A stretch of 64,000 bases of DNA from Anas platyrhynchos (Eukaryota > Chordata > Aves > Anseriformes > Anatidae): positions 1,867,501 through 1,931,500 of the forward strand of contig NC_092602.1 of NCBI RefSeq assembly GCF_047663525.1, read 5' to 3'. Each line of letters begins with the position of its first letter. Within the stretch, counting starts at the first letter, position 1. Positions 1 through 24,275 of this stretch are shown here, piece after piece. Below the pieces are notes generated by a model that was not told where the DNA came from, made no database searches, and saw only the letters and a list, made by a program, of their open reading frames with translations. The translations under genes were made by a program, and so were the position numbers.

Positions 1-828
1 AAGCAGGACATGCAAATGATGGTCCCGACTGAGCACGAGTCACAACCCAAGGGCTTCCTTTTCAGAGAGGGCGAGATAAAAATGGGAGCAGAAATATCAA
101 CTGGGGGGACAAAGGACCCAATTTTACCCCCAGGTGCCTCTCTCCCTCTCTTTTGAAGCCGTTCCCATTCAGGATTCCACAGCTGGTGGGGGATCGCGGG
201 TGGGATCCCAGTGCCAGGGCGCGGGGACCCTCAGTGGGTGCCCACCAGGGGGGACACGGGGTGGCCACGGCACGGCCACGGCGCACAGCGGGCGAGCACG
301 GGGAGGAAAAAGCACAAAGCTCTGGAGCTGGACAACCACAGCCAGAAAAAGGAAGTCACGGCGCAGTTTTGGGGCCGCTAGACGTCTCCAGGAACTGGTT
401 TTCGGACGACGAAGGGCTGCCTGTTTCCTGCCGCTGGAGGTTGGGAAGAGAACAAGCAAGAGAAAAAGGGGAACTCTGCGGGCCCCGTGGCACGGTGGTC
501 ACGGGGACAGGGCTTTGCTCTTCGCCCTGCCACAGCCACACGGTGAGAGCCTCGAGCTTGCTGGAAAATAACCCAATTCCAGCTTTTGGGGCAGCTGCAG
601 GGCTCCGGGTTCACCATCCCACAAAGACAAGGCAGCACCTTCTGCAGCTCACCGGGAGATAATGCCATTTTTCCCCTTTTTCTCAGAGTTTGTCCCCAAA
701 GAGGGGAGAACCTCAGGCAGTTTTTTGTGCCAGCGTGCATGAGAGCACGAGGAGCCCTGGAGAGCTCGGGGTCCCCATGCTGCAGCTCATGCAGCCAGCA
801 CCACGGGGCAATTTTAAATAAAAAACAC

Positions 829-926
829 ATATAAATATAAATATAAATATAAATATAAATATAAATATAAATATAAATATAAATATAAATATAAATATAA
901 ATATAAATATAAATATAATAAATATA
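829..926. repeat. (ATAAAT)n microsatellite
   Basis: About 15 nearly perfect hexamer units, with a degenerate right edge (ATAATAAATATAGATATATG). On the minus strand it produces an artificial Tyr/Leu or Ile/Phe repeat ORF. Confidence 0.95.
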
Positions 927-1280
927 GATATATGTCTTTCTGCGCCCTGCTGCTGGCTTTTACGCACACGATAAAAGGGGAAAGGGGCACTACCAGGGCT
1001 GGAGGTGCAGGGGGAGCATCCCGGTGCCGTGCACGGAGCAGCAGTGACACCTTCTGCTGGCTCTGGGCATCGCCACCAGCTCCTGGCTCCGTCCCCACGA
1101 GCTCTTTTTTGGGGGCACGGAGGAGCTGGGTGCCCCCATGGGGACCACCCCACGTCCCCCTGCCCAGGGCTGGGGCATGGTCTTGGCTCGCTGACACCAC
1201 ACGGGGTGGCACCGCTCCGGTGTGCACCCCCCCATGGTTTGGGCTGTGGGAAAACGAGCCTAAAAATACCCCAAAAAAGG

Positions 1281-1324
1281 AGAAAACAATAAAAAAAAAA
1301 AAAAAAGAGAAAACAATAAAAAAT
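1281..1324. repeat. A-rich block with a small direct duplication
   Basis: GAGAAAACAATAAA occurs twice, separated by a run of A. This looks like slippage or local duplication. Confidence 0.8.
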
Positions 1325-1660
1325 TGCTGGGGTAGCACAGCGGGCAGAGGGCGGGTGCCACTCATGGGCATCACCCACGGCACCCGCACCCACGGGTGTC
1401 TCAGCCTCACGCCACGGGGTGATGCTCAACACTCACCCCACCCCGGCCTTAAACCCAGAGCCTCACCAAACCCCACAGCAGCCCCACTGCACCCTTGGGT
1501 GGGCAAAACCAAGCTGGGAGCCCCCCGTCCTGCTGTGCTGCTCCTCACCCAGCATAACCCAACGCCACCTCCTGACCCCCCCGTCCACGGCTCATAAACC
1601 CATGGGGAACAAAAAGAAGCCGAGAAACTTCGCTTTTTTTCTCTTTTCCAATAGTCTCAC

Positions 1661-1666
1661 TTTATT
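1661..1666 (-). terminator. Poly(A) signal of RPH3A
   Basis: Plus-strand TTTATT is AATAAA on the minus strand, in the context ATCTAATAAAGTGAGAC followed by a purine/T-rich tail. Cleavage would fall near 1635-1650. A second AATAAA at 2163-2158 could give a shorter form. Confidence 0.6.
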
Positions 1667-1872
1667 AGATACCACATCAAGAGAGGATGTTGTGCTGCAT
1701 GCAGCGGAAGACTGGAGGATTTCTAGTTCCTGTGTAACATTTTCTCTTTTCGTTACTATTTGTAAACTGGATATTTGGCTGTAAAATCACTGCATGCGAG
1801 TTGGAATGCAAACAGCAGTAGAAGAGGCTTTTTTTTTTAAATATACCATTCCCAATCCATGTGTGCATGCTC

Positions 1873-1880
1873 TATTTACA
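1873..1880 (-). promoter_or_regulatory. Possible Pumilio response element in RPH3A 3' UTR
   Basis: Minus strand reads TGTAAATA, an exact match to the UGUANAUA consensus. It lies about 210 nt before the poly(A) signal, in the AT-rich part of the UTR. One 8-mer can occur by chance. Confidence 0.3.
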
Positions 1881-2779
1881 ACGAAAAGAAGTCATTCAGG
1901 GCAGAAATCACGATGGGAAAAAACTCCGGGGGAGGTGGCAGTGGAGACAAGGGGGGCGCGTTGCACGGGACTGCGCAGGGGAGCAGCGAGTTGCACATGG
2001 GCGCAGACGGATGGCTTGAGCTGCGGTCGTCTGAAGGCAAAGCAGGGCACGAGGAAGCTACCCCAATAAAAGCGACCCTAATTTAATCGTTCTGCACACA
2101 GGGAGGGGGCTTGGCTGTGCGCAGCTGGGAGAGGTGAAGTGCTTGGAGGTTTTTTGTTTTATTTTTTTAAAGGTGTTTTTGTCCCCAAGCAGACGTCTCT
2201 CCATCATGTTTGGGGATGGGCTTCCAGCACAGGGAAAAGACCCCAAAAAAAGAGGTTGTTTCACCCGGATCCTCTGCAGAGCCTGCTCGGAGGGCAACAC
2301 AGCTTGGGGCCTCCAGGATGTGGCACTTACCCACAAAGACCCTAATGCACACAGAGTCCCTTTTCAAAGCATCCTCATCCTCTTTTCAGGCAGCCCCCTG
2401 CTAGCCCCCCATGGTTAAGGGCATTGAGGAGTCGGTGCTCTTGGTTACACCCCACATCTGCATCCTAAAAGCAAAAAGGGAGCACACTGCACAGGAGGAC
2501 AAGGATGCCCCATAAAGAGCTCAACGATGCAGTGACCATGGAATGCCCATGGAGAGGCTTTTTTAAGGGAGTGATCAATTCCTGCTGGTTGGGGACTGTC
2601 CCCCAGTCATGGGGCTCCTAAAATAAATTAAATACATGAGGAGAAAGGGCAAGGAAGGGGGTGGTTGGTGCGGGAGAGGTGGTCGCAGAGAGCACTTTGG
2701 GGTGTGCCGTGCGGGGAAGCCCCAGGAAGATGCTCACTGCGAGTACCTAGGTGGGGTAAATTCCCTGGGGGAAGGATGT

Positions 2780-2806
2780 AAAAATAAATAAGTCAATAAA
2801 TAAAAT
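2780..2806. repeat. Short (AAAT)n run
   Basis: AAAATAAATAAGTCAATAAATAAAAT lies in the RPH3A 3' UTR. Confidence 0.7.
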
Positions 2807-3133
2807 TGAGCATAGGAAAATGAGCCAACCAAGTGAAAAGGAAGCTCCGCAGCACAGCTGGCTTCAGACCACAGCACAGGCTACAGCAGCGAGGGGTTTG
2901 GGGTCGGGCGCCGCGCAGCACGCAGAGCTGGGAACTGGTGTCCCAGTGGTGCCAACGGGGACATTGCTGCGCTCGAGGCTGGCCAGAAAGAGCAGCTGAA
3001 GCAGAAATGGGACCCAAAATGATCAAGAGCAGCCCGGGAGAGGCTCGGCTCTCCTGCTGGCGCTAGCAACTAAAGCACCTCCAGACAACGGCTACGGCAC
3101 GGCTTGAAGACGCCGGCTCTTGTGCAGATTTGC

Positions 3134-3163
3134 AATAAATAAATAAATCTATAAATAAATAAT
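3134..3163. repeat. (AAAT)n microsatellite
   Basis: Seven AAAT-type units with one interruption (CT), in the RPH3A 3' UTR. Confidence 0.85.
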
Positions 3164-3430
3164 CGGTTGGAAGACCTCTGACTGGCCCAGCTAATTCCAG
3201 TGGTTGTGGTGTCGTAAAGCAACAATCCTTGGACAGAGCTCGGTGGTGGGAAACAGCTTCTCCCCCGACCTCCCTCCCACCTTTTGGGAAGGGGGCGCGG
3301 TGACCTCGGGGCTGCAGCTCCCGAGCTCGTGGGGTGACCCCAACCCCACGGAGCAAAAAAAAGGGCTGAGGGATGCTCACGGGGAACTATTGCTCGACAG
3401 CGTCGCACACCGGGATATAATTCAGTGACC

Positions 3431-3487
3431 CAAAAGAGAAAAAAAAAAATAAGGAGGTGAATATATAAAAAAAAAAAATAAATAAAT
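3431..3487. repeat. A-rich low-complexity tract
   Basis: Two A-runs end in ATAAATAAAT, separated by GGAGGTGAATATAT. The tract lies in the RPH3A 3' UTR, about 165 nt after the stop codon. Confidence 0.8.
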
Positions 3488-3554
3488 CTGGGCTCGGTTT
3501 CAGGCGGAGGAGAGAAGAGGGCAGGGGATGCTCGGAGGAGTGACAGCGCTGGAA

Positions 3555-3590
3555 GACGGACGGACAGACGGACAGACGGACGGACGGACG
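3555..3590. repeat. (GACG/GACA)n tetranucleotide repeat
   Basis: Nine units of GACG or GACA, about 60 nt after the RPH3A stop codon in transcript direction. Confidence 0.9.
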
Positions 3591-3650
3591 TCGGTCGGGC
3601 CTGCAGGGACGTGGCGGGGGGGTCGGGAGGGGGGGCACGGCTCCCCCCCT

Positions 3651-16256
<12,606 letters not shown>

Positions 16257-16936
16257 CGCCGGGGGTCCTGGGGACACAGGGAGCGAGTTGGGGAGTGAGT
16301 GTGGGAGCGAGCCGGGTGCTATTTAGCAGCCGTCGGGCACTGACTCATCCCACCAGGGAGCCAGCCACCTCGCCTGATCTTTGCAGGAGGGGCCGAATCC
16401 ATCATTTTGCCCACCGGGGTAGGGCAGAGCTCTTCGTCATCGCCGCCCTCCCCGCTGGCACCGAGGAGGGGACGGAGCAGGGATGGAGCAGCCCGGGCCC
16501 TTCCGAAGGAAAAGGACCCTACAAAGGAGGAAAGCTTCCCCCCAAGCCCAGCTCCCCCCTGCTGGAATAAAACTCCTGCTGTTGTGTTTCTGTTCGCTCC
16601 AGTCCTTGGGAAACGCAACCCGGAGAGGGGCTGGGGGAGGACGCGGCAGCAGGACCTGAGCACAGCACCGTGCCTGCTCGTCTGCCAGAGGCTCAGCCAG
16701 GCAGGGAGCTGTTCAGAGCCTTCCCAAAAGCAGCAAAAACCGGCAGATTTCAGGAAAAAGCCGACCGAGGTGAAACCCAGCCCGGCTCCCTTTCTGCAGC
16801 TCGCTCGTTGCCACCCAAGCACCCAATATCGCCGTTTATTCACCCATTTATTGCCACTTCCAGGGCAATACCACGTGGGGGCTGCTCTGGGTGGCCAACC
16901 CCAGCTGATGCCAGCCCCACGGGTGGGTGCTAAGGG

Positions 16937-16965
16937 TCTGTCTGTCCGTCTGTCCGTCCGTCCAC
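16937..16965. repeat. (TCTG/TCCG)n tetranucleotide run
   Basis: Seven TCTG or TCCG units in RPH3A intron 1. In reverse complement this is the same CAGA/CGGA family as the run at 3555-3590. Confidence 0.85.
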
Positions 16966-19900
16966 CCGTGGGTCCCCGCACCCCCGCAGAGCGCAGAAGC
17001 GGTGCTCAGCAGCAGCCCCGCCTGCATTGCTCGCAGCACCTGCATTTGAATTGCTGCCTCCTGCCTGCAGCACGACTGGGGGAAAAAAAAAAAGTGAAAA
17101 CGGATCCCAAACCCCTCTGCAGAGCCCTGTCCGTGGTGTCGGGGCTGCAAACCTTCCCTTTGTATGGGAAAACATCGGGGAAACCCATCCCGCTTGGTCC
17201 CGCAGGGGAACGCCGGTGCCAAGCATCGATGCGGGTGTCCCAGGGCTGCAAATGGGTCCCAGAAAACAGGGGAACAGCCCCCAAAAGATGGATTTCAGCA
17301 ATTTCAGACCTCTTTGCTGACTTCAGCAGCCTCTGGCCCCGGGTTGTGATGTGTTCCCCAGGAGGTCAGCCCTGGCTTCACCTCCTGGCACCAGGCTCCA
17401 TCCATACCCACGCAGGTGCTGATCCTGGGGCTGTGTCCGCAGCCCAGCCCAGCAGGGGAAGGAATTAGGAGATTTTTTCCCCCTGGGGAGCTGAGAGCAG
17501 GTAGGGCTGAACCCATCGGGGACAGGACAGCCCCAGCAAGAGGAGAGGAACAAAACCAAAATGTGTTGGGACGAGGAGGAGGAGGATGGCGGCACCAGGG
17601 AGCGAAGGCCGGGCAGGGCTGGGGATCCGGCAGGACCAGAGGTGACCCGAGCACGGCAGAAGGATCTTTGTAGGGTAAAAGGCACCTCCAGCTCCCAGCA
17701 AAACCCAAAGAGGGGCACTGGGAGGGTCGGGAGCTGAAATCCCAAACTCTGAGCCACGAAAAGTGTGAAGCTTTCCCAGCAGGGAGGGGAGGGGGAAATC
17801 CACGTCCTCCGCTTCCCTCTCTGCAACATTGCAGGGGTTTTTCCATCCTTCCCCGAAGAGTTAGCAGGGATCTGAGATCTCCTCTGTTCCACAACTTCAG
17901 AAATGAACGTACGAGGAGCAGAGCAGGGGGGGAATTAGCGCTCCGCTGGCTTTGCACGGTGCCCAGAGCAGAAGGCTGGGATGGACAAGGTCGGCTCAGG
18001 AAGCGCACGGATCCTCTCCAGCCCCTCCAGCACCTGCACTGCAGCACCGAGCTCCTGCTGGCGATTTATGGCCCCACCAGGCACATGCATCAACCCCAAA
18101 CCCGGGGCTCCGTGACCCTAAATCCACGCTGCCCCTCTCCAGGGCGCCGTGGCCACGAGCTTTGGGTGCTCGCGGCCGAGGGGTGGCCAAGGGCAGGTGG
18201 GAGGCAGCAGGGCCAAGGAGAAGGGAAAAACCCTGGGATTTCCTAGCAAAAAAGCCCTGGGGAGGAGCAGTGCTTCATCTGGGGGGGCAACTCTTTCCCT
18301 CCCACCCCAAAGTGGCTCCTTTCTCTAAGAGCAGGGAGGCCGCGGGTTCCTCGTGGATGAGAGCCCGCAGCTGGAGGAGCCCCCGAGCCTCTCCCTTCGC
18401 CCATAAATAAATAATAGATCTTGGAGATCTGCTCTGCATCACTTTTAGTGCCCGGCAAAGAACAAAACCACGGCTCGCAGCAGCTCTCCCCACCCCGAGC
18501 GAGCAGGAGGCTGCAGCACCCTGAGCCACGGGGCGGTGGGGCTGGGAAACGCTGGCTGAAATGGCAATATTCTGCCCAAGGTTGCCCAAATCCCCTTAGG
18601 CAGAAGGGGAGAGTCTTCCAAAATGCCACAGCCCCTGCTCGCAGCCGACCCAGGCACTGCGGAAATCACTGGCACGACCCTGCCGGCTGTCCAAAACCCA
18701 GCCAAAACCCAGCCTGGGAGCATCTCCCGCATGGTTCAGGGCTCGGCTCTGCCTCCAGCACAGACACCGAGGCTGGTGGCGAGAGCTGCCAGCCCCAAAG
18801 CTCCCCGAGCAGGTGGGGACGAGCCAAATTCCCCGACCGCAAGCAGAAAAAGCCGGGGAAGAGCAAGGAGCAGCCCGGGCACGGCCAGGAATAGCAGCGA
18901 GGGCCGAATTTTTGGCCTTGAGGAAGAGCCACGTGATGCTCATCACGCCGCTCCACTGCCTCCGTGCACCGGAGCCCCATGGGTTTGGTCCTGCCAAAAT
19001 AACGAGGGATCAAACAGCAGAGAGGAGGGGAATTCGCAGCTCCACGGCCAGAGCTTGAAATGCAGCAGCAGCACCCAGGGAAGGGCTGCGGGAGCCCCGT
19101 GGTGCGAGCCCACCCTGCCCCACGTCAGGGCACCGGGGGGCGAGGGGGTGCTGGCACCCGAAGCCGCTGCGCCCCTCGAGTGGGCATCTGCAGAGAGGAG
19201 CTGACCAAAAACCACGGGGTTTGCGCTCCGGGTAGCTGCCGTCCCGGGGTAGAAAAGAGAAAATTGAGTGTTTTCAAGGCTCCCGGTGCAATGATCAGGC
19301 TTTTGTGGCCAGCTCAACGTTTCGCACCTCGCGGTGCCTGCAGAGATCGTCTCCGCCGGCAAAGACACTGACACAGGCAACCTATTTCCCCAGCCTTCCC
19401 GGCTCTGCAATGCAGCTTTCTTAAATATTGAATAAGTCTGCTGCTCTACACCACCTGCCAGTGCCAATGATGAGGTAATTTTTGCATTGACAAAGCCCGA
19501 TGCGATTAATCTGCTTCGGGGGAGCAGGATTGCCAGGCTGCCCCCTCGCCCGGCGCAAGGCGCTCGCAGGCAGCGCGCCGGCGGCAGCTCGCCATCCTGC
19601 ACCCGACCCCCGGCCAACACCCCAAAAGCGCCGCTCGGGGGCCCAGGCAGATGTCACTCGGCGTGTCACCACCAGCCGGGAGCTTTTAGGATCCAAACGC
19701 CATCCTGTCCCCGCCGGGGTTTGGGGATTTGCGCTGCCTGGCTGGGGATGGGAAGGGAAAAGCGAGGCGCGGGCACGCAGCGGCACGAGGGGGGTGCCCG
19801 GCTCCAGCCTCACACCCAGGGGATTTGGGGTGTGGATTTTGGGTGCAGGTTTTGGGACGGTGACCACTTTGCCATCATCCCAGCAGTGAGAAGAGTGAGC

Positions 19901-22596
19901 TGTGCATTCACCAACCACTTCAGGCTCTGCTGCAGCACCACGAGCCCCCCGTTCCCCCGTACACACACAAACATCCCCAAAACTCCATTTTTTAGCTGCG
20001 TCCCTCCCAGACAGCAGCTACGCTCACCAGATCCTGTCCACTGCGTCCCCGCACTGGGCACCCAGGGGAGCTGCACAAGCCACCGGGGACCCCAAACCGC
20101 AGGCCTGGCACAGGCACTGCGCACCCCAAACCTGCCCCAAGTGACCCCGACCCCACCTGCGCCCCACCTCAGCTCGGGTGCAAACCATTTTGGAGAATTG
20201 GGGTAAAAGAGGAAAGCTGCTTCATGGCTCACACTTCAGGAAACGGACAGGGTGTTTGCTTCCTGGCCCCAGGGGAGATGCGTTTGGGGGACGGATGGCA
20301 TGGGCAGGTGCTGGGGGCAAAGTGCTCCGGCCACGCTGCAGCAAATGCAGAGCTCAGGAGGCCTGGAAATTCAGCTTTTGGGAAAGAGCCGGAGCCAGCG
20401 CGTGCTGACCTCGGGGTTATTTCATCTTTTGGCACCATGAGAGACCCCCACAGGTAAAAGGGAGGCACAGCCCCACAGCCTGGCACTCCCCAATCCATTA
20501 GGACCAAATGCAGCCAGCAGGTAGGTGATGGCGGTGCCTGCAGGCGCAGCGATGCAGAGACGATGGGCACACAAGGAAATGAAAGTGCTCTGAGTTCTGG
20601 CCACCCTTGGGTGCCCCGATCCCATGGCACCCACCCCCCGATGGCTCTCCCTGCCCCCAGCTAAACACACACCACAGCCCAGCCTGGAGCAGCAGCACCA
20701 CGAGCCCCACAAATGGCTTGGGTTTGGCCAACGCCTCTGCTCCCCTTGAGCTCCATCCCCTGCCCCAAGCTGCTTTTTCTCCCTCCCCAATTCCCGGCGT
20801 TTTGCCCTCCAAAAACCCATCCCAGGGCAGCCGAGCAGCAGCGAGCAGCCCGTTCTGTTTGAGCAGCACGGTGACATTTCCTCCAACAGTTCCTTTACAA
20901 ACCGAGCGCTGCTGTGGTGCTGTCACCGGGATTTACTCCCGGTGATTAATGGCTAGAAGGACAGACAAGGGAAAAAAATAAAATCATGTTGGGGTTTGTG
21001 GGACTTGTGCCGGGCTTCCTGGCCAGGCAGTGCCTGCGCGGTGCCACCAAAGCACCAGGGGTGCTGCCACCGTTCCTGCTCCACAGGATGCTCATGGGAC
21101 GTGGTGCAAGAGCCACCGGGATGAACCAGCCCCATCCCATGGGAGGACGATGCAGGGACCCCCCCACAACACCGACTCGAGGAAGTTTAGTGATGTAAAA
21201 CTCCAAGAAGCACCTGCAAGGGTGAGGGCCGGGGATGCACAGCGTGCTCAGAGGGAGTGCTCGCTGCTGGGGCGGTGGAGAGGGACCCCAAAAGCTGCCC
21301 CGCAGAGGCCAAGGACCAGGTCTGCAGCACAATTCCTGAGCCACGGCGCAGCAGAAAGGACCGGGGTGCGCTCACGCCGTGTCGCTGGATGGAGGATGCT
21401 CACGGCTGCAGTGCCACGCACACAGGTGGCAGTCACCGAGCACGGCTCCTTTCTGTCCCCACACCCTCACCGAGCTGCGGGTTTCACCCATCACCGAGCC
21501 CCCAGCCCCAAAAAGGAGAGCCCGCACCCACCACGAGGGCAGGACGGGAGCGAAGCTGCTTGGACACGGGTGGGCACAGCAGGGACAGGAGCCCCACAAA
21601 CCCCCCTGGTTCTTGGCCCCAGCTTAACGAGGCCAGGGGATTAATCAACCTGGCCTTAAGGGGGAGCAGAGCCTCATTAACCACTGCCACTAATTGGCAG
21701 CAGCTGCGGTGACGCAGCCCCCCAGGGGGACACCTGTGTGCAGGCGGGACGGCTCGGAGCAGGGCGCCCAGCACCAGGGTGGGCATCGCCGCCCGCTTTT
21801 GGGTCCCCAGCAAAGCGTCCCCAAAACTTTGACACCCAACAGAGGGGGCTGCACACAAAATCCTTCTTTGTCCACGCTCCTCTGCCCTCCTGGAGAGCTG
21901 GCACGGCGCAAAACGAAGGCTGAGAAGGAGGAAAATGAGCCGGGCAGGCTGCAGGCAGCGAGGGATGCTGGATGTACCCCGTGGGTTGCCCCCAGTGGGG
22001 TCTTTGGGTCTGGAAATCCATCCCACAGCCCAACTGGGGGCACGCAGACCCCACCGCAGCACCAGGAGGGGCAGCTCTGGAGCCCCCCCGAGCCCCCCAG
22101 CCTGGCTCTGCTGTCCTGGAGAGGCCGCGGAAAGGCTGCGGGATGCTGCGGCAACCCCTGGCTGGGGGGCTCAACCCCAAAACCCCCCGAAACCCCCCTG
22201 GCAGGGCTGAAGGCAGCTCTCGAGGCCGCCCCTACAGCAGAAGGGAGCGATGCATCACCGCATCAACCCCGGGCTCGCAGCGCTAACACCATTTATTTTC
22301 GGGCTAAGCTGCAGCCTGGGCTGGCGATGCCGGTAATTAACGCAAAAAGGTTCATTTGGCACCCCCCCTCCGCCTCCCCAGAGCCGGCTCTCCTCATTTT
22401 GAAGCCCCCCCCTCCCGGGATGCAGGGGACCACTCGACCCCCCCCCATTTTGGTGCCGGAGCCCCCCGGAGCTCTCCGGCAGCGAAGCGGAGCGGCGCCG
22501 GTTTCTGCCTGGAATCCGAATTAACGCAATCCCGGCGGGGTTTGGCACCCCCGGGACCCCCAGCCCAAGGGGGAAAAAGGGGAAAAAAAGGGGATT

Positions 22597-22611
22597 GGGG
22601 GGGGGGGGGGG
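22597..22611. repeat. 15-nt poly(G) run
   Basis: G15 on the plus strand (C15 on the transcribed strand), 22 nt inside the proposed intron 1. Flanking G4/A-rich blocks add G-quadruplex potential. Confidence 0.9.
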
Positions 22612-22633
22612 CGTTGGGGCTGAGCCCCCCTAC

Positions 22634-22770
22634 CTGTGCCGGGAGCGGCTCGGCTCGGCTCGGCGCAGCACTGCGGAGCGGGGAGGGGGCGGCGCGGGGA
22701 GGGGACGCGGCCGGGGCGGCCCCGCTCTGCTGCTGCCCGCCCTGGGAGCCGCCCCCCAGCCCGGGCACAG
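22634..22770 (-). other. RPH3A: Probable non-coding first exon of RPH3A (5' UTR)
   Basis: On the minus strand a CpG-dense stretch with GAGCC repeats ends CCGGCACAG|GTAGGGG at 22634/22633, a strong donor. No start codon in it leads into a long frame, which fits a UTR exon. The upstream edge is unknown and 22770 is a guess. Other first exons may exist further upstream, up to 44 kb. Confidence 0.5.
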
Positions 22771-22792
22771 CCAGCGGCAGCCCCCCTGCCAA

Positions 22793-23300
22793 CCCCCATC
22801 CCGTCCCCATCCCATCTCCCACCCCACTCCATCCCATTTCGCTCCGTCCCTATCCCTGGGGGTCTCCCACCCCACCCCAGCCCGTTTCAGCCCACCCCAT
22901 TCCCATCCTTCGGGATCTCCCACCCTATCCCCAGGGATTTCTCATCCCATTCCCATCCCATCTCACCCCAACCCCATCCCCAGGGATCTCCCATCCCATC
23001 GGATCTCTCATCCCATCCCCAGGGATCACCCACCCCACCCCATCCCCATCCCATCTCATCCCAACCCCATCCCCAGGGATCTCCCACCCCATCCTCATCC
23101 CCAGAGACCTCCCATTCCATCACTAGGGATCTCCCATCCCATCCCATCCCATCCCATCCCATCCCATCCCATCCCATCCCATCCCATCCCATCCCATCCC
23201 ATCCCATCCCATCCCCATCCTTGGCGATCTCCCACCCCATCCCATCCCCAGGGATCTCCCATCCCATCCCCAGGGATCTCCCATCCCCACCCTTTCAGGC
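22793..23300. repeat. CATCC-type minisatellite next to the RPH3A promoter
   Basis: About 500 bp built from CATCCC units and a longer unit around CCCAGGGATCTCCCATCC, repeated about ten times with variation. Plus-strand ORFs of 233-406 codons here are pure Pro/His/Ser repeats made by the array. Confidence 0.9.
23132..23216. repeat. Perfect (CCCAT)n core
   Basis: About 16 perfect pentamers inside the larger minisatellite, probably the most length-variable part. Confidence 0.95.
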
Positions 23301-24084
23301 ATCCCAGCACTTTTCTGACCCCCCCACCTGGATTTAGCCCCCAGCTCCCTGCCCAGCACCCTCCTCCCCATGCCCCACTCAATATGGGGCCGCATCAGCC
23401 AAAACCCAGCTGCCAACCCCCCCGCCACAGCCTCCTGTGGGGTTTCAGCTCCATGCACCGGGGTTTGAGCAGCACAGGGGGGTCCTACACCAGGCTGAGC
23501 CCCCTCCCCAAGCTCTCCAGGGCTCTTAGCGCTGCCAGAAGCCGAGGGGGGAGGCATCACCCGGGGCTGCCTCCGCGAGCACCAGGCTCTGCGCAACGCT
23601 CAGCCACCCCATGCCCGATTCAGGGCAGGAAGGAACATTTCCCATCCCCATCCCCAGCCTGCACCATTCACGCAGAAACACCCCTGCCCGCTTCCAATGA
23701 AGCCCTTCAAGAAAATTCGACTTTTCTCCAACTTGGAAACCAAATCCCCGGGGAGGCAGCGGGGCGGAAGGACGGAGCGCGTCCGTGCGCTCTGCTCGGG
23801 GCTGGGTATTATTGATTGGCGTTGGAGCAGCCGCCGGGTGGACGTCTCATCCTGTTCCAGGCACAACTGGGTATTTTTATTTCGCGAGAAAACCGCGGCG
23901 CTTATGCAAAGCAGCCGGAGAGACGGGCGCAGCGCTTCCAAGCTGATGTGCCCTGACACGCTCCTTGGAGGTTCAGAAAGGAGAAAGCTCGTGGAGGCAT
24001 CTGAAAATCAGATCTAAAACCTGCTTTCCTGAAAGACAAAAAGGAACACCTGCAATTATCTGTTCTGAATACCTGGCACTTTCA

Positions 24085-24275
24085 TTCCCCGGGCAGCCAA
24101 GACAGCCCGCGTGCTAAAAATAAGAGGAGCCGCCTTGAATTTTGTTGAATTATAAATACATGTTGGCAGTCTGGCATCTCATGCAGCAGATCAAAGCGTG
24201 GCGGTGTTATTTATTTATTTCCTCGCAGGTTTATTTTTATGGCTGCAGGGCCCCTAATTACCTAGGACTCGTTAC
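24085..24275. promoter_or_regulatory. AT-rich island, candidate conserved element
   Basis: It contains AATTATAAATACATG, TTATTTATTTATTTCC and CCTAATTACCTAGG, inside DNA that is otherwise very GC-rich. No coding frame. Function is inferred from composition only. Confidence 0.25.

Larger units (their letters stand above)
1..1640. other. Intergenic sequence downstream of RPH3A
   Basis: No gene is supported here. ORFs of up to 239 codons on both strands overlap one another and are of low complexity. The stretch holds the (ATAAAT)n array at 829-926 and an A-rich block at 1281-1324. Confidence 0.6.
1645..3650 (-). other. RPH3A: RPH3A 3' UTR (about 2.0 kb)
   Basis: Sequence from the stop codon to the poly(A) signal, with no further splice evidence. 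The distal 300 nt is AT-rich, unlike the GC-rich surroundings, as expected of a transcribed tail. It contains several A/T microsatellites and a GACG tetranucleotide run. The 3' boundary is inferred from the poly(A) signal only. Confidence 0.6.
16268..22633 (-). other. RPH3A: RPH3A 5' intron (proposed intron 1)
   Basis: GC-rich non-coding sequence between the proposed non-coding first exon and the ATG exon. It contains several long antisense ORFs (up to 353 codons) with no recognisable protein and no splice or phase support. A TCTG/TCCG run lies at 16937-16965. No further exon is supported. Confidence 0.5.
22440..22780 (-). promoter_or_regulatory. CpG island, likely RPH3A promoter
   Basis: The block is very rich in CpG and in GC boxes (GGGGCGG/CCGCCCC type), with GGCTC repeats and no TATA box that I can see. 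It ends in the donor at 22634. This is typical of a TATA-less vertebrate promoter. Confidence 0.5.

Noticed and set aside
791..815. Possible REST/NRSE site (CCAGCACCACGG)
   Set aside because: Only the left half-site matches; the right half (GGACAGCGCC) is absent. Similar AGCACCACGAG half-sites at 19.9 and 20.7 kb also lack the right half.
713..1432. 239-codon minus-strand ORF with an IFIFIF run
   Set aside because: The hydrophobic run is a translation of the (ATAAAT)n microsatellite, not a membrane segment.
16407..17468. 353-codon plus-strand ORF in RPH3A intron 1
   Set aside because: GC-driven open frame with no recognisable domain. Other frames in the same interval are also open.
22793..23300. 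CRISPR-like appearance of regularly spaced repeats
   Set aside because: Units vary in length and sequence and spacers are themselves repeats; this is a vertebrate minisatellite.
22887..23596. Minus-strand ORFs with a GWDGM repeat
   Set aside because: Again a product of the pentamer array; open because the repeat lacks stop codons in those frames.
22595..23815. 406-codon plus-strand ORF, rich in Pro, His and Ser, plus overlapping ORFs in other frames
   Set aside because: It is a direct translation of the CATCC minisatellite. Several frames are open for the same reason, and there is no start or splice context.
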